Shown one piece after another: positions 26,865 to 35,956 of a stretch of DNA of 64,000 nt (position 1 is its first letter; each line of letters starts with the position of its first letter). A model generated the notes under the pieces. It was not told the origin of the DNA. It made no database searches and saw nothing but the letters and a program-made list of their open reading frames with translations. Source of the stretch: JALEFZ01 sp038527485 (lineage in GTDB: Bacteria > Bacteroidota > Bacteroidia > J057). The stretch covers positions 1 to 64,000 of the forward strand of contig JBCBFT010000014.1 in the NCBI GenBank assembly GCA_038527485.1, read 5' to 3'. A program made the translations under genes and the position numbers.

Positions 26865-27962
26865 TTAGGATGCATGCTCTGGGAACAATGCCCGAATTTC
26901 TGCTTCATTCGCCTGGCAGATACCTCTTTCTGTAACCAAGCCCGTGACATACTTGGCAGGTGTGACATCGAAACCATAATTCAAGCCTTTGGACGATTCG
27001 GGCGTCAGGCGTACCTCTTTGACACTTTGACTCGATGCATCCCATCCCCAGATATGGGTTACTTCCCGATCGCTCCGCGTTTCTATCGGAATATCCTTCC
27101 CGTCAGCGATTGTCCAATCCAAGGTGGTAGAGGGCAAGGCTACATAAAAAGGAACGTCATTGTCATGAGCGGCGAGTGCCTTTAGATAGGTCCCAATTTT
27201 GTTGGCGACATCTCCTTTGTAGGTGGTGCGATCTGTCCCTACGATACACATATCGACTTGTCCCTGTTGCATCAGCAGCCCTCCCGTGTTGTCGGTGATG
27301 ACGGTATGTGGGATTCCTTTTTGACCTAGTTCCCAAGCTGTGATCCGTGCGCCTTGGTTGCGCGGTCTGGTTTCGTCTACCCAGACGTGTACAGGAATCC
27401 CCGCTTCGTGCGCCAGATAGATAGGAGCTGTGGCTGTACCCCATGCCACTGTAGCCATACGTCCTGCATTGCAATGCGTCAAGATCTGGATCGAACGATC
27501 GGAATGCTTCGCTGCAAGGGCGCGAATGATCTCAAGACCATGCTGCCCTATCGCATGGCAGATCGCGACATCTTCTTCTACGATGTCCAAAGCTGTCTGC
27601 CAGGCTGTCTGCAATCGAGACTCCCAGTCTTGCTGCTGATCTGCCGCTCGCTGCCGTGCTAGTGCCCAAGCAAGATTAACTGCTGTCGGACGTGCTGAAT
27701 TGAGATAATTGTATTTCTCTTGGATATAGGTTTCAGGATCTGGCTGACTTCGCGCTTCCTCGATCGCATAGTAGTAACCAAAGGCAGCGGTAGCCCCAAT
27801 CAAGGGTGCTCCCCGTATCCACATCTCTCTGATGGCACGAAAAATCTCCTCTGTATTCTTGAGTTCTACAATGACAATCTGATGAGGCAGATAGCGCTGA
27901 TCTACGACTTCTACCGTCTGATGGTCTGTCGTCCAAATACTGCGATTCTGATAATGAGACAT
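26865..27962 (-). CDS. mtnA: S-methyl-5-thioribose-1-phosphate isomerase
   Basis: 365 residues. RGAPLIGATAAFG, ILTHCNAGRMATVAWGTA (catalytic Cys) and VGTDRTTYKGDVANKIG (catalytic Asp) are MtnA/eIF2B-alpha-like motifs. The enzyme converts methylthioribose-1-phosphate to methylthioribulose-1-phosphate in methionine salvage; it also accepts 5-deoxyribose-1-phosphate in the DHAP shunt. Kinase or phosphorylase genes for the step before are not in the window. It is followed by the ArsR and class II aldolase genes, and ogt lies 102 bp upstream on the same strand. Confidence 0.92.
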   Translation of the reverse strand: MSHYQNRSIWTTDHQTVEVVDQRYLPHQIVIVELKNTEEIFRAIREMWIRGAPLIGATAAFGYYYAIEEARSQPDPETYIQEKYNYLNSARPTAVNLAWALARQRAADQQQDWESRLQTAWQTALDIVEEDVAICHAIGQHGLEIIRALAAKHSDRSIQILTHCNAGRMATVAWGTATAPIYLAHEAGIPVHVWVDETRPRNQGARITAWELGQKGIPHTVITDNTGGLLMQQGQVDMCIVGTDRTTYKGDVANKIGTYLKALAAHDNDVPFYVALPSTTLDWTIADGKDIPIETRSDREVTHIWGWDASSQSVKEVRLTPESSKGLNYGFDVTPAKYVTGLVTERGICQANEAEIRALFPEHAS

Positions 27963-28064
27963 AATGACTGGGATTTGGAGTGCCTATATGTGAAATAAAC
28001 ACAACCAAAAATAACAGCTTGGGGATCAGTTCCCAGTCTACTTGGACAAAAATCTTAGAGAAGA

Positions 28065-28562
28065 TTAGTCAAATAATGTCTTTTGCTGGCCATACAGGAT
28101 GCCCCATTCATGCTCTAGCAGCCAGCGCTTCCGCTTGAGGCCACCTGCATAGCCCGTCAGTTTCCCATTGGAGCCAATGACGCGGTGGCAAGGCACGAGC
28201 AACCAAAGCTGGTTGGAACCACAGGCTGAACCTACAGCCCGGACGGCATCTGGAGAGTGGATGCTTTTTGCTACCTCAAGGTAGGTCTTGGTCGTACCCA
28301 AAGGGATCTCGACTAAATCTCGCCAGACCCGACGCTGGAAATCTGTACCCGAAAGGTCTAAAAATACATTGAAGCGTGTCCGCTGACCTGCAAAGTATTC
28401 GTCTAATTGCTCGATGGCCTCCAGGAGCTTATCATGGGTGGGATTCTGCTCGTAGGTAGGATAATCGATGAAACATACTTTCTTGATGCCCAGATCTGAA
28501 GCTTCAATCTCTATCGTCCCTATAGGTGTATCATAATATGTCTTTGCAACGATCTCTTGCAT
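28065..28562 (-). CDS. ogt: Methylated-DNA--protein-cysteine methyltransferase
   Basis: 165 residues from the ATG at 28562. An upstream in-frame ATG (28676) would add 38 residues with no family match, lying immediately after a terminator hairpin, and is rejected. LLVPCHRVIGSNG carries the alkyl-acceptor Cys125, FQRRVWRDLVEIPLGTTKTY is the DNA-binding helix-turn-helix with the Tyr/Arg finger region, and YAGGLKRKRWLLEHE closes the domain. It repairs O6-alkylguanine by stoichiometric transfer. No Ada domain is attached. Confidence 0.92.
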   Translation of the reverse strand: MQEIVAKTYYDTPIGTIEIEASDLGIKKVCFIDYPTYEQNPTHDKLLEAIEQLDEYFAGQRTRFNVFLDLSGTDFQRRVWRDLVEIPLGTTKTYLEVAKSIHSPDAVRAVGSACGSNQLWLLVPCHRVIGSNGKLTGYAGGLKRKRWLLEHEWGILYGQQKTLFD

Positions 28563-28674
28563 GGTAGATGAGCTAGGCAGAATGTAAGGCGATGGAAATA
28601 TATAACAGCTGCCTTTTTTGTATTTAGTATGATCTAAAGATACGTTTTTTAGGTGTATAAATATATTTTCCTGC

Positions 28675-28706
28675 ATAAAAAATCCCCGTCCAATTAGACA
28701 GGGATT
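28675..28706 (-). terminator. Minus-strand terminator upstream of ogt
   Basis: AATCCCTGTC, loop, GACGGGGATT, then TTTTTTATG on the minus strand. It ends ~113 bp before the ogt start, although no minus-strand gene lies upstream; it could be an attenuator or end a small RNA. Confidence 0.6.
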
Positions 28707-28831
28707 AAAACATAGATGATAAGCGTAAGTGAGAACGTAATCGTTTATATGATAAGTTTTTATATTTGACCATAGCCTCTGATATGGCGAAGGGGAAGCA
28801 TCGAAATTTCTAAGATGGGAGGGATAATCCC

Positions 28832-28948
28832 AATGATCAATAGTAAGTATCTTGAATAAATTCCGATAGGATTGATTTTCTATGTAGAGACGTGATAAAT
28901 GATATCTCTACATAGAATATATGGCATCAACTCATTCGTGATAATCGT
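28832..28948. repeat. Imperfect palindromic element, family P copy 2
   Basis: The inner arms TTCTATGTAGAGA and TCTCTACATAGAA are a perfect 13-bp inverted repeat with a 14-base loop. The flanks GATAGGATTGATTTTC and CATTCGTGATAATCGT match copy 1 at 12244-12354. Confidence 0.7.
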
Positions 28949-29035
28949 CAATCTTTGAAAAGTATGTCATTTCCATCGTTTTCATAGAAACCTAAACTCA
29001 TCTGGGGCTGTCCCAATAGACTCAAACCCGCACGT

Positions 29036-29572
29036 ATGATGAATCTCAATGATATATTGAAATTAGGAGATCCTCGACTATATCAAGTGTCTGAGCCTGT
29101 ACATCCAGAGGAATTAGCTGGACTCCAACCACAGATTGACGCTTTACATGATCTTGTCTTGCAATTTCGAGCGAAATACAGTGCGGGGAGAGCCATCGCA
29201 GCTCCACAGATAGGGCTGATGAAGCGGATCATTTGCCTCCATATAGATGAGCCTATCACCATCCTCAATCCCACTTGGACAGCTTTGAGCGAAGAAATGA
29301 TAGAGCTATGGGACGATTGTATGAGCTTTCCCGATTTATTTGTCAAAGTCAAGCGACACAAAAGGGGAACATTTACCTTTTTTGATCCCGAGTGGAATCA
29401 AATTACTTGGGAGTTATCAGACGACATGTCAGAGCTGATGCAGCATGAATATGATCATCTAGACGGGATCTTGGCGACACAGCGCGCGATAGATACGCAG
29501 AGTTTTCGGTGGAGAGGAAGCGAGGGGGAGGGAAACTTGGGAGACTTTAATTTAGAGGTTGATGTTAGATAG
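29036..29572 (+). CDS. Peptide deformylase-family protein, variant motifs
   Basis: 178 residues; ATG codons at 29036 and 29039 are both possible starts. The three deformylase motifs are in order: GRAIAAPQIG (51-60; usual GxGxAAPQ), DDCMS (93-97; usual EGCLS, with the metal-ligand Cys95 kept) and HEYDH (137-141; HExxH form intact). Metal ligands and the catalytic Glu138 are retained, so activity is plausible, but motif 2 departs from housekeeping deformylases. It may be a divergent deformylase or act on another formylated substrate. It stands alone behind a palindromic repeat. Confidence 0.8.
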   Translation: MMNLNDILKLGDPRLYQVSEPVHPEELAGLQPQIDALHDLVLQFRAKYSAGRAIAAPQIGLMKRIICLHIDEPITILNPTWTALSEEMIELWDDCMSFPDLFVKVKRHKRGTFTFFDPEWNQITWELSDDMSELMQHEYDHLDGILATQRAIDTQSFRWRGSEGEGNLGDFNLEVDVR

Positions 29573-29752
29573 CAATCATAGTATATCTTATCCTGGGACT
29601 TTATTCTTCGATCTGTTCCTTCATGAAATAAATAACCATTTTTCGTATTTTACCATAAAATAAATATATGCAAATTTGGATGATTACCTCAGTTATGTAT
29701 AGTGCCCTGCCCGCGCAATTATACATCATTGACGCATTTTACATCATTCAAA

Positions 29753-31768
29753 ATGACATTGACAAAACGATTTTTACTCCTTTTCGCTTTGGCTTATGTA
29801 GCGACCAGTTGTACGCTGGATATTCCTGAGCCTGAGCTAGACCCCAACTTCATAGCAGAGAACATGGACGACCTGAGGGTCCCAGATGGATTTGACTTTC
29901 AGATGGATAAGCAACAAGAAGTGACGCTTGTGGCTTTACGAGACGGCACGCCCTTGAAGGGAGTGGTATTTTCTATTTACGATGCGCCCGTCAATAATGG
30001 GGGCAATCTACTAGCCTACGGAACGAGCAACGAAGAAGGAAAGTACAATGCGACACTGACGATCAATGCAGCGGCACAAGAATTATATGCTTACACCACG
30101 TATGGGGACTATGTTCCTACGCAAATTATCCCTGTACAAGAGGGTGCCATAGCGCATACTTGGGGAAGCGGGGCTGAGATACCCAACGCCAATCGCGTTA
30201 CACTAGGCGGACAGTTTTACTGTGAAACAGGCTTCTATCAGGTGATCCAAAACACCCTCAAGCGTCTGGATGTAGGCACCAAAACATATGTAACCGTAGG
30301 ATCTGCTTCTGAAAATTACAATGGCATCGGATACAATGTCGAGGACAACTATATCTATGGCTATCGCAAGGTAAGCAGCTCCGAAATACGCTTATGGAAG
30401 GTAGGAGATGATGGTGTAGAAGAGGATCTGGGAGAATTGACGAATTACACGTTCAGCAATGCCTACAAAGCAGATTTCGACACGTCGGGTAATCTATGGG
30501 CCCCTGTGCTTACAGGTGGTAATTGGTTCTTGACAAAAACCGACGTTGACGCCAGCCCACTCACGACAACGACCACAACGCTGACACAGCTAAACAGTGT
30601 AGACAACATGCATGACATGGCCTTCAATCCCACACTCAATGTATTCTTTGGATTGACACAATCTGGGAAACTCGCCAAGGTCGACCATGTGAACAACACC
30701 ATTCAAACAATAGCCGATTACAATTCATTCGCAGGAAATGGAGCGTTTGGCGCCGTTTGGTGTAATGTCAATGGTGATGTCTACTTCAGTCAAAATGCGA
30801 CAGGAAAGATTTTCCATATCACGATGGACTCACAGGGAAATCCTACGGGGATTTCGGAAGTCATGGTGGGAGACGTAGCAGGCAACAACGATGGAGCCTC
30901 TTGCCCACTGGCTACGGCCCCCTTTGATGATTCCGACTCAGACGAGGTAGTAGATGGTATCGATGCTTTCCCTTTTGATCCGACACTTGCTTATGCGACT
31001 TATCTTCCAGGAAAACGTGTGTTCGGAACACTTGCCTTCGAAGATCAGTGGCCATCTAGAGGAGACTATGACTTCAATGATGTCGTACTTGACTACAACT
31101 ACGAACTGGCAAGAGATCTTGACAACAACATTGTGCGCATCATAGCGAAGTATAAGGTTCGCGCAGCAGGCGCAGGTTTTAAGAATGGATTCGGTATTTC
31201 GCTCGAAGGGCTTACGCCATCTCAGATTGCTTCGGTCTCAGGTACGCAAAATAGCTCCATCTCTGTGGCAAGCAATGGCTGTGAAACAGGTCAGTCAAAG
31301 GCGGTCATCATCGTCACAGATGACGTACATACTGTCATGGGAGGCTCACCTGGAAGATTTATCAATACCTCTACAGGAGGATTAAGTCGACCTGAAGTAG
31401 ACATGACGATAACCATAGAATTGACCAATCCGCTTGCAGATGCAGGTTTGATTAACCCTTTCATCTTTGCACGTGGACAGCGTGGATACGAGATCCACCT
31501 GATGAACTATCCACCTACAGATCAAGTAGACAATACGCTATTCGGGACGATCAATGACCAGTCTAATGCAGGTTCAGATATCTACTATAAAGATGCCAAC
31601 GGTAAGCCTTGGGGATTAAACTTTATCTCACGATTCACCTATCCAATAGAGAAAACGGAGATCATCAGTGCATATCCTGAGTTTTCTCCCTGGGTAAGTT
31701 CGGGTGGTGCATCTAACACAGATTGGTATGGTTCAGGCAAAGGGCAAACGGCTAAATTATTCCAATAG
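29753..31768 (+). CDS. LruC-domain lipoprotein
   Basis: 671 residues from the ATG at 29753, which starts a lipoprotein signal (MTLTKRFLLLFALAYVATSC, Cys20); a GTG 51 bp upstream is rejected. Residues ~35-140 look like a carboxypeptidase-regulatory-like beta domain (VALRDGTPLKGVVFSIYD). A beta-propeller-like region follows (~150-385), then an Asp-rich calcium-binding segment (DDSDSDEVVDGIDAFPFD). The C-terminal ~250 residues are a LruC domain (formerly DUF4842: FEDQWPSRGDYDFNDVVLDY). It is probably displayed on the cell surface and may bind calcium. The exact role is unknown. Confidence 0.85.
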   Translation: MTLTKRFLLLFALAYVATSCTLDIPEPELDPNFIAENMDDLRVPDGFDFQMDKQQEVTLVALRDGTPLKGVVFSIYDAPVNNGGNLLAYGTSNEEGKYNATLTINAAAQELYAYTTYGDYVPTQIIPVQEGAIAHTWGSGAEIPNANRVTLGGQFYCETGFYQVIQNTLKRLDVGTKTYVTVGSASENYNGIGYNVEDNYIYGYRKVSSSEIRLWKVGDDGVEEDLGELTNYTFSNAYKADFDTSGNLWAPVLTGGNWFLTKTDVDASPLTTTTTTLTQLNSVDNMHDMAFNPTLNVFFGLTQSGKLAKVDHVNNTIQTIADYNSFAGNGAFGAVWCNVNGDVYFSQNATGKIFHITMDSQGNPTGISEVMVGDVAGNNDGASCPLATAPFDDSDSDEVVDGIDAFPFDPTLAYATYLPGKRVFGTLAFEDQWPSRGDYDFNDVVLDYNYELARDLDNNIVRIIAKYKVRAAGAGFKNGFGISLEGLTPSQIASVSGTQNSSISVASNGCETGQSKAVIIVTDDVHTVMGGSPGRFINTSTGGLSRPEVDMTITIELTNPLADAGLINPFIFARGQRGYEIHLMNYPPTDQVDNTLFGTINDQSNAGSDIYYKDANGKPWGLNFISRFTYPIEKTEIISAYPEFSPWVSSGGASNTDWYGSGKGQTAKLFQ

Positions 31769-31796
31769 GCCATAAGTCTAGACAATATTCATAAAG

Positions 31797-31836
31797 AAAG
31801 GGAAACAGTTGCGAGCTGTTTCCCTTTCCTTTTTAC
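31797..31836 (+). terminator. Rho-independent terminator after the LruC gene
   Basis: AAAGGGAAACAG, loop TTGCGAG, CTGTTTCCCTTT: a perfect 12-bp stem followed by CCTTTTTAC. Confidence 0.9.
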
Positions 31837-31860
31837 TTATTTTCAGAGGTGCTTGAGGAC

Positions 31861-32027
31861 TTAGACCATGTTTGGGACAATGAAAATCTAGCTAAAAAGC
31901 AGCCATTCCAGGTTCTGGCGAAAGCCGTTTTGTAAGGTTTAGTGGTGCTAAACCGATCAAAATGGATAAAGCCGAGGTTCTGAAAGCGCAAACTTTTAGC
32001 AGATTTGAGGTTTCAAACATGGTCTTA
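31861..32027. repeat. MITE-like element (family M), copy 1
   Basis: 167 bp with imperfect terminal inverted repeats: TTAGACCATGTTTGGGAC at the left and GTTTCAAACATGGTCTTA at the right. It aligns over its full length to the reverse complement of 59824-59980 with shared blocks CAATGAAAATCTAGCTAAAA, TTTTGT and TTGAGGTTTCAAACA. It has no coding capacity. No clear target-site duplication was found. Confidence 0.8.
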
Positions 32028-32097
32028 TATCCTAGAAAGAACAAGTAGCGTCCACGTATTTCTTCTACTTCATCTTCTTTTATCTATCACCTTATGC

Positions 32098-33027
32098 CTA
32101 TTCCAACCCAAGCCAATCCTGTGCTCTTAGTGCCTCCATCGTAGCTGCTTCTGGGCTTCCAGGTTGGGGCTGATAGTTGTACTCCCAGGTAGCGACAGGA
32201 GGCATAGACATCAAAATCGATTCCGTACGGCCATTCGTATCCAAGCCAAACTTTGTCCCCCGGTCCCAAACAAGATTGAACTCGACGTAGCGGCTTCTAC
32301 GCATAAGCTGAAAGGCTTTGTTTTCAGACGTATAACCTTCTTCCTTGTGTCGGTTGACGATCTCGACGTAAGCAGGTACGAAGGTTTCCCCAACCGAACG
32401 GACGAAGGCGAAATTCTCAGCTTTCTGATCTTCGTTGTTGGCCTTGAGGTGATCGAAGAAGATTCCGCCAATCCCACGGGTTTCATTGCGATGCTTGAGC
32501 GTGAAGTACTCGTCACACCAAGGCTTGAATTTGCCATAGTACGCAGGATCGTGTCGGTCGCAAGCGTCTTTGAGTTGCTGGTGGAAGAAAACCGCATCCT
32601 CTCTGACCACATAAATCGGCGTCAGATCGATTCCTCCGCCAAACCAGTGGGTTCCATCAGAAGTCTCGAAGTAGCGGACATTCATGTGTACGATGGGTAC
32701 CTTGGGAGATTCAGGGTGAATGACTAAGGATACACCTGTGGCATGAAAATCGACTTCACCTGGGATTCCAAGTTTCTGGCTAATCTTGGCGGGCATCGCG
32801 CCGTGGACGTGAGAAAAATTAACGCCTCCCTTTTCGAAGACATTTCCGCCGCGGATCACGCGCGAGCGTCCTCCTCCTCCGCCGGGGCGGTTCCATTTGT
32901 CTTCTTCGAAGGTCGCTTTGCCGTCAGCGGCTTCTAGCCCTGCACAAATATCATCTTGTAGCTGCTGGAAGAATCCGACGATTGTATCCAGCGAGGCTTG
33001 CGTATTGACCATATCAGGTATAAACAT
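32098..33027 (-). CDS. hemF: Oxygen-dependent coproporphyrinogen III oxidase
   Basis: 309 residues, the usual length. RPGGGGGRSRVI, FSHVHGAM, HMNVRYFET, WFGGGIDLTPIY and EFNLVWDRGT are HemF signature segments. It oxidatively decarboxylates coproporphyrinogen III to protoporphyrinogen IX with O2, in the cytosol, indicating at least facultatively aerobic heme synthesis. It follows gyrB by 77 bp on the same strand; co-transcription is possible but not shown. Its 3' end faces the LruC gene across a MITE-like repeat. Confidence 0.95.
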   Translation of the reverse strand: MFIPDMVNTQASLDTIVGFFQQLQDDICAGLEAADGKATFEEDKWNRPGGGGGRSRVIRGGNVFEKGGVNFSHVHGAMPAKISQKLGIPGEVDFHATGVSLVIHPESPKVPIVHMNVRYFETSDGTHWFGGGIDLTPIYVVREDAVFFHQQLKDACDRHDPAYYGKFKPWCDEYFTLKHRNETRGIGGIFFDHLKANNEDQKAENFAFVRSVGETFVPAYVEIVNRHKEEGYTSENKAFQLMRRSRYVEFNLVWDRGTKFGLDTNGRTESILMSMPPVATWEYNYQPQPGSPEAATMEALRAQDWLGLE

Positions 33028-33104
33028 AAATAGCGCTTTGAGTTTGGTGCAGAGTTAACACGAATCCTCAAAGCGCCAGATGATTTCAATCAGATAAGCG
33101 GGTG

Positions 33105-35087
33105 CTATACGTCAATCTTGGCGTATTTTGCATTGACTTCGATAAACTCACGACGTGGCGCGACATCATCACCCATCAAGGTCGAGAATAGATGGTCGGC
33201 TTCGGCAGCTGAATCTATGGTCACTTGTTGGAGTGTTCGTGTCTCGATATTCATCGTCGTATCCCAGAGCTGGTCAGGGTTCATCTCTCCCAGTCCCTTG
33301 TATCGTTGGATATTGACGCGATTTTCGTCTCCTGCTGCCAGTTCTTGAATCGCGGCTTTACGCTCTGTCTCATTCCAGGCGTAGATCGACTGCTTGCCTT
33401 TCTTGACTTGATACAGCGGAGGAAGTGCAATGTACACGTGTCCCGCTTCGATCAAGGGAAGGAAGTGACGATAAAACAATGTCAGCAAGAGGGTACGAAT
33501 ATGCGATCCATCGATATCGGCGTCGGTCATGATCACGATCTTGTGGTAGCGCAGCTTCTCTAGATTCAAGTCTTCATCTGCACCCAATCCTGAGATATTC
33601 AAGGCTAGGATGATGTTCTTGATTTCTTCATTTTCGTAGATACGAGAAGGATGTGCTTTTTCTACGTTGAGGATCTTCCCACGCAGGGGCAAGATGGCTT
33701 GGTACTTACGGTCACGGGCTTGCTTGGCGGAGCCACCTGCCGAGTCACCCTCCACGAGGAAGATTTCACACTCTTCAGCCTTGCGGCTAGAGCAGTTGGC
33801 CAGCTTGCCAGGGAGTCCTCCACCGAGGGAGCTAGACTTCTTTTGCACGGCTTCACGGGCGCGTTTGGCGGCATAGCGCGCCTCTGCTGCCAGGAGGACC
33901 TTCTTGATGATCATCTCCGCTACTTTGGGATTTTCCTCTAGATAATCCTCCAACTGCTTCCCGACGATTGACTCGACGATCCCTGACACTTCAGAGTTCC
34001 CCAATTTTGTCTTCGTCTGGCCTTCAAATTGAGGTTCGGCAACCTTGACTGAAATCACACAGGTCAACCCTTCGCGGAAGTCATCACCTTTGATGTCAAA
34101 CTTAATCTTCTTGAGGAAACCCTCACGCTCCGCATATCCTTTGAGGATACGTGTCAGCGCACGCTTGAAACCTGATATGTGGCTTCCGCCCTCATGCGTA
34201 TTGATGTTGTTGACATAGGAGTGAATATTCTCGTTGAAAGATTGATTGTACTGGATCGCAAGTTCGACAGGCGTCGTCTCATCCTTATCAGTCCCTGTAA
34301 TATAAATGGGGGTACTGTGCAGAGGCGTACGGCTTTTGTCCAGGTATTGAACAAACTCTCTTAATCCTCCCTCAGAAAAATAGGTTCTTGTCTGATAGGT
34401 CAGTCCTTCGTTTTCAGGCTTGCGCTTGTCTTCCTCTGTCAGTTCTTCGCGCTCATCTATGAGTACGATCCGCACCCCACGGTTGAGATAGGATAGTTCG
34501 CGCAAGCGGCTTGCCAGCGTATCAAATTTGTACTCTGCAGTAGTGAAAATGGTATCATCAGGCAAAAAGAGCGTTTCCGTTCCTCTGTCTTCTGTTTCAC
34601 CGATCACTTTCACAGGGCCGAGCGCCTTTCCTTTTTCATATTCTTGGAAGTGGACTTTCCCTTCTCTGTACACGCGTACCTCACACTTAGATGAAAGTGC
34701 GTTTACACAGGAAACCCCTACGCCGTGTAGTCCTCCTGAAACTTTATATGTATTCTTATCAAACTTCCCTCCTGCTCCGAGACGCGTCATGACCAGTTCC
34801 AAAGCAGACAGTTGTTCCTTCTCGTGTATACCCACAGGAATTCCCCTTCCATCATCTCGTACGAGGATAGAATTATCCTTGAGAATCTTCACGGTGATCT
34901 GCTGGGCGAAGCCTGCCATGGCTTCATCTATGGAGTTATCCACAACCTCATAAACAAGATGATGAAGGCCTCTTTCGCCTACATCCCCTATGTACATGGC
35001 TGGTCTTTTTCTTACGTGCTCTATCCCTTCTAAAACCTGAATATTACTTGCGGAATAGTTGTTTTCACTCTGATTCAAATCACTCAT
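33105..35087 (-). CDS. gyrB: DNA gyrase subunit B
   Basis: 660 residues. The GHKL ATPase opens with EHVRKRPAMYIGDV and YEVVDNSIDEAMAG (N-box), then DDGRGIPVG and GLHGVGVSCVNALS (ATP lid). The transducer region includes NTHEGGSHISGF. The Toprim domain has LVEGDSAGGSAKQ (catalytic Glu) and MTDADIDGSHIRTLLL (DxD metal site). The C-terminus RYKGLGEMNPDQLW is typical. The protein lacks the long insert of enteric GyrB. ParE is the alternative, but the length and these signatures favour GyrB. It works with GyrA to introduce negative supercoils. Confidence 0.95.
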   Translation of the reverse strand: MSDLNQSENNYSASNIQVLEGIEHVRKRPAMYIGDVGERGLHHLVYEVVDNSIDEAMAGFAQQITVKILKDNSILVRDDGRGIPVGIHEKEQLSALELVMTRLGAGGKFDKNTYKVSGGLHGVGVSCVNALSSKCEVRVYREGKVHFQEYEKGKALGPVKVIGETEDRGTETLFLPDDTIFTTAEYKFDTLASRLRELSYLNRGVRIVLIDEREELTEEDKRKPENEGLTYQTRTYFSEGGLREFVQYLDKSRTPLHSTPIYITGTDKDETTPVELAIQYNQSFNENIHSYVNNINTHEGGSHISGFKRALTRILKGYAEREGFLKKIKFDIKGDDFREGLTCVISVKVAEPQFEGQTKTKLGNSEVSGIVESIVGKQLEDYLEENPKVAEMIIKKVLLAAEARYAAKRAREAVQKKSSSLGGGLPGKLANCSSRKAEECEIFLVEGDSAGGSAKQARDRKYQAILPLRGKILNVEKAHPSRIYENEEIKNIILALNISGLGADEDLNLEKLRYHKIVIMTDADIDGSHIRTLLLTLFYRHFLPLIEAGHVYIALPPLYQVKKGKQSIYAWNETERKAAIQELAAGDENRVNIQRYKGLGEMNPDQLWDTTMNIETRTLQQVTIDSAAEADHLFSTLMGDDVAPRREFIEVNAKYAKIDV

Positions 35088-35376
35088 TATGAACCAATTA
35101 AAAATACGTTATCACTATCATTAACAAACCCTTAAAGATAAGAAAATTTAGGTACAATTCATACCCTTAAGCGCAGCTAATCTTGTGGATAACTCTCTGA
35201 AAATGAAAAGCGAGCGAAATTCTTTTCAGAATTTTTACTCGCTACACACACAACTCTGTCAAACCTGTACTTTTTCCTTTCAAAAGGTTTCAAAAGGGTA
35301 TTTTTTTCTCCTACTCTCCTGGTACTTTCCAGAAGTGAGCACGTATATTTTTTTTGTCTAAAGAAATGATCCGTAT

Positions 35377-35562
35377 TCAATTCACGGACGACTTCCCCAA
35401 CTCTCCAGGCAAAAAGCTGACGATAGAAGCCACGTCTTGAAGACTTTCTTCCTGGATCATTTTGTGTAAAAGGACCCGCTCTTTAGGTGGATCGAATTGT
35501 AACTGGGCACCTGCTGTAATGCCTAGCACAAGCAGGCTGAAAATGATGATGATTACTTTCAC
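35377..35562 (-). CDS. Possible small secreted protein
   Basis: 61 codons from a GTG at 35562. The first ~20 residues form a convincing signal peptide (MKVIIIIFSLLVLGITAGAQ), followed by ~40 residues with no motif (FDPPKERVLLHKMIQEES). It lies upstream of gyrB on the same strand. It may be a real small exported protein or a chance frame; no relatives could be checked. Confidence 0.4.
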   Translation of the reverse strand: MKVIIIIFSLLVLGITAGAQLQFDPPKERVLLHKMIQEESLQDVASIVSFLPGELGKSSVN

Positions 35563-35956
35563 GGCTCAGGTATTTAGTGTCTGGCCTTACAAAACTTCTC
35601 ATGACAAAAGTAGCACAGGCAGATCTCCCATCAATCATCGTAAAAGAGGGTTCCATTAAATCCTCATTTATGGGGAATTTTATATTTTTAGCTAAAAAAA
35701 ATAGGTTTGAGAGAAGTAAAGTAATTGCCATTCCCCTCAATCATAAAATCCTTTATACTTAGGCAATCCAAAATAAAATTTACTGAATATCAAACACTTA
35801 CAAATCCCCTTAATCATTCAAACCCATATACAGAAAGGCGTTACTTAACTTTTTTCTGTATACATTTCATCCTGCGATCATTTTTTCTAGATAAACTTTC
35901 ACGCTCAAGTCGTCGTTTTTAACTTCGATTGATCTATAATCTAATTCCACCTAACT
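35563..35956. other. Divergent intergenic region
   Basis: 394 bp of AT-rich sequence upstream of the cupredoxin gene. Several short frames overlap here but none has a convincing start or composition. No repeat was recognised. Confidence 0.45.

Larger units (their letters stand above)
28563..29035. other. Divergent intergenic region with terminator and palindromic element
   Basis: 473 bp between ogt and the deformylase gene. It holds a minus-strand terminator (28675-28706) and the palindromic element P2 (28832-28948). No credible open reading frame lies between them. Confidence 0.6.
31769..32097. other. Convergent intergenic region with terminator and MITE-like repeat
   Basis: 329 bp between the convergent LruC and hemF genes. 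It contains a terminator (31797-31836) and a complete MITE-like element (31861-32027). Nothing else is seen. Confidence 0.7.

Noticed and set aside
27963..28064. SAM-type riboswitch ahead of mtnA
   Set aside because: The ~100-bp gap has no recognisable SAM aptamer helices.
31861..32027. Repeat as coding fragment of an insertion sequence
   Set aside because: No frame of useful length; all similarity is to another non-coding copy.
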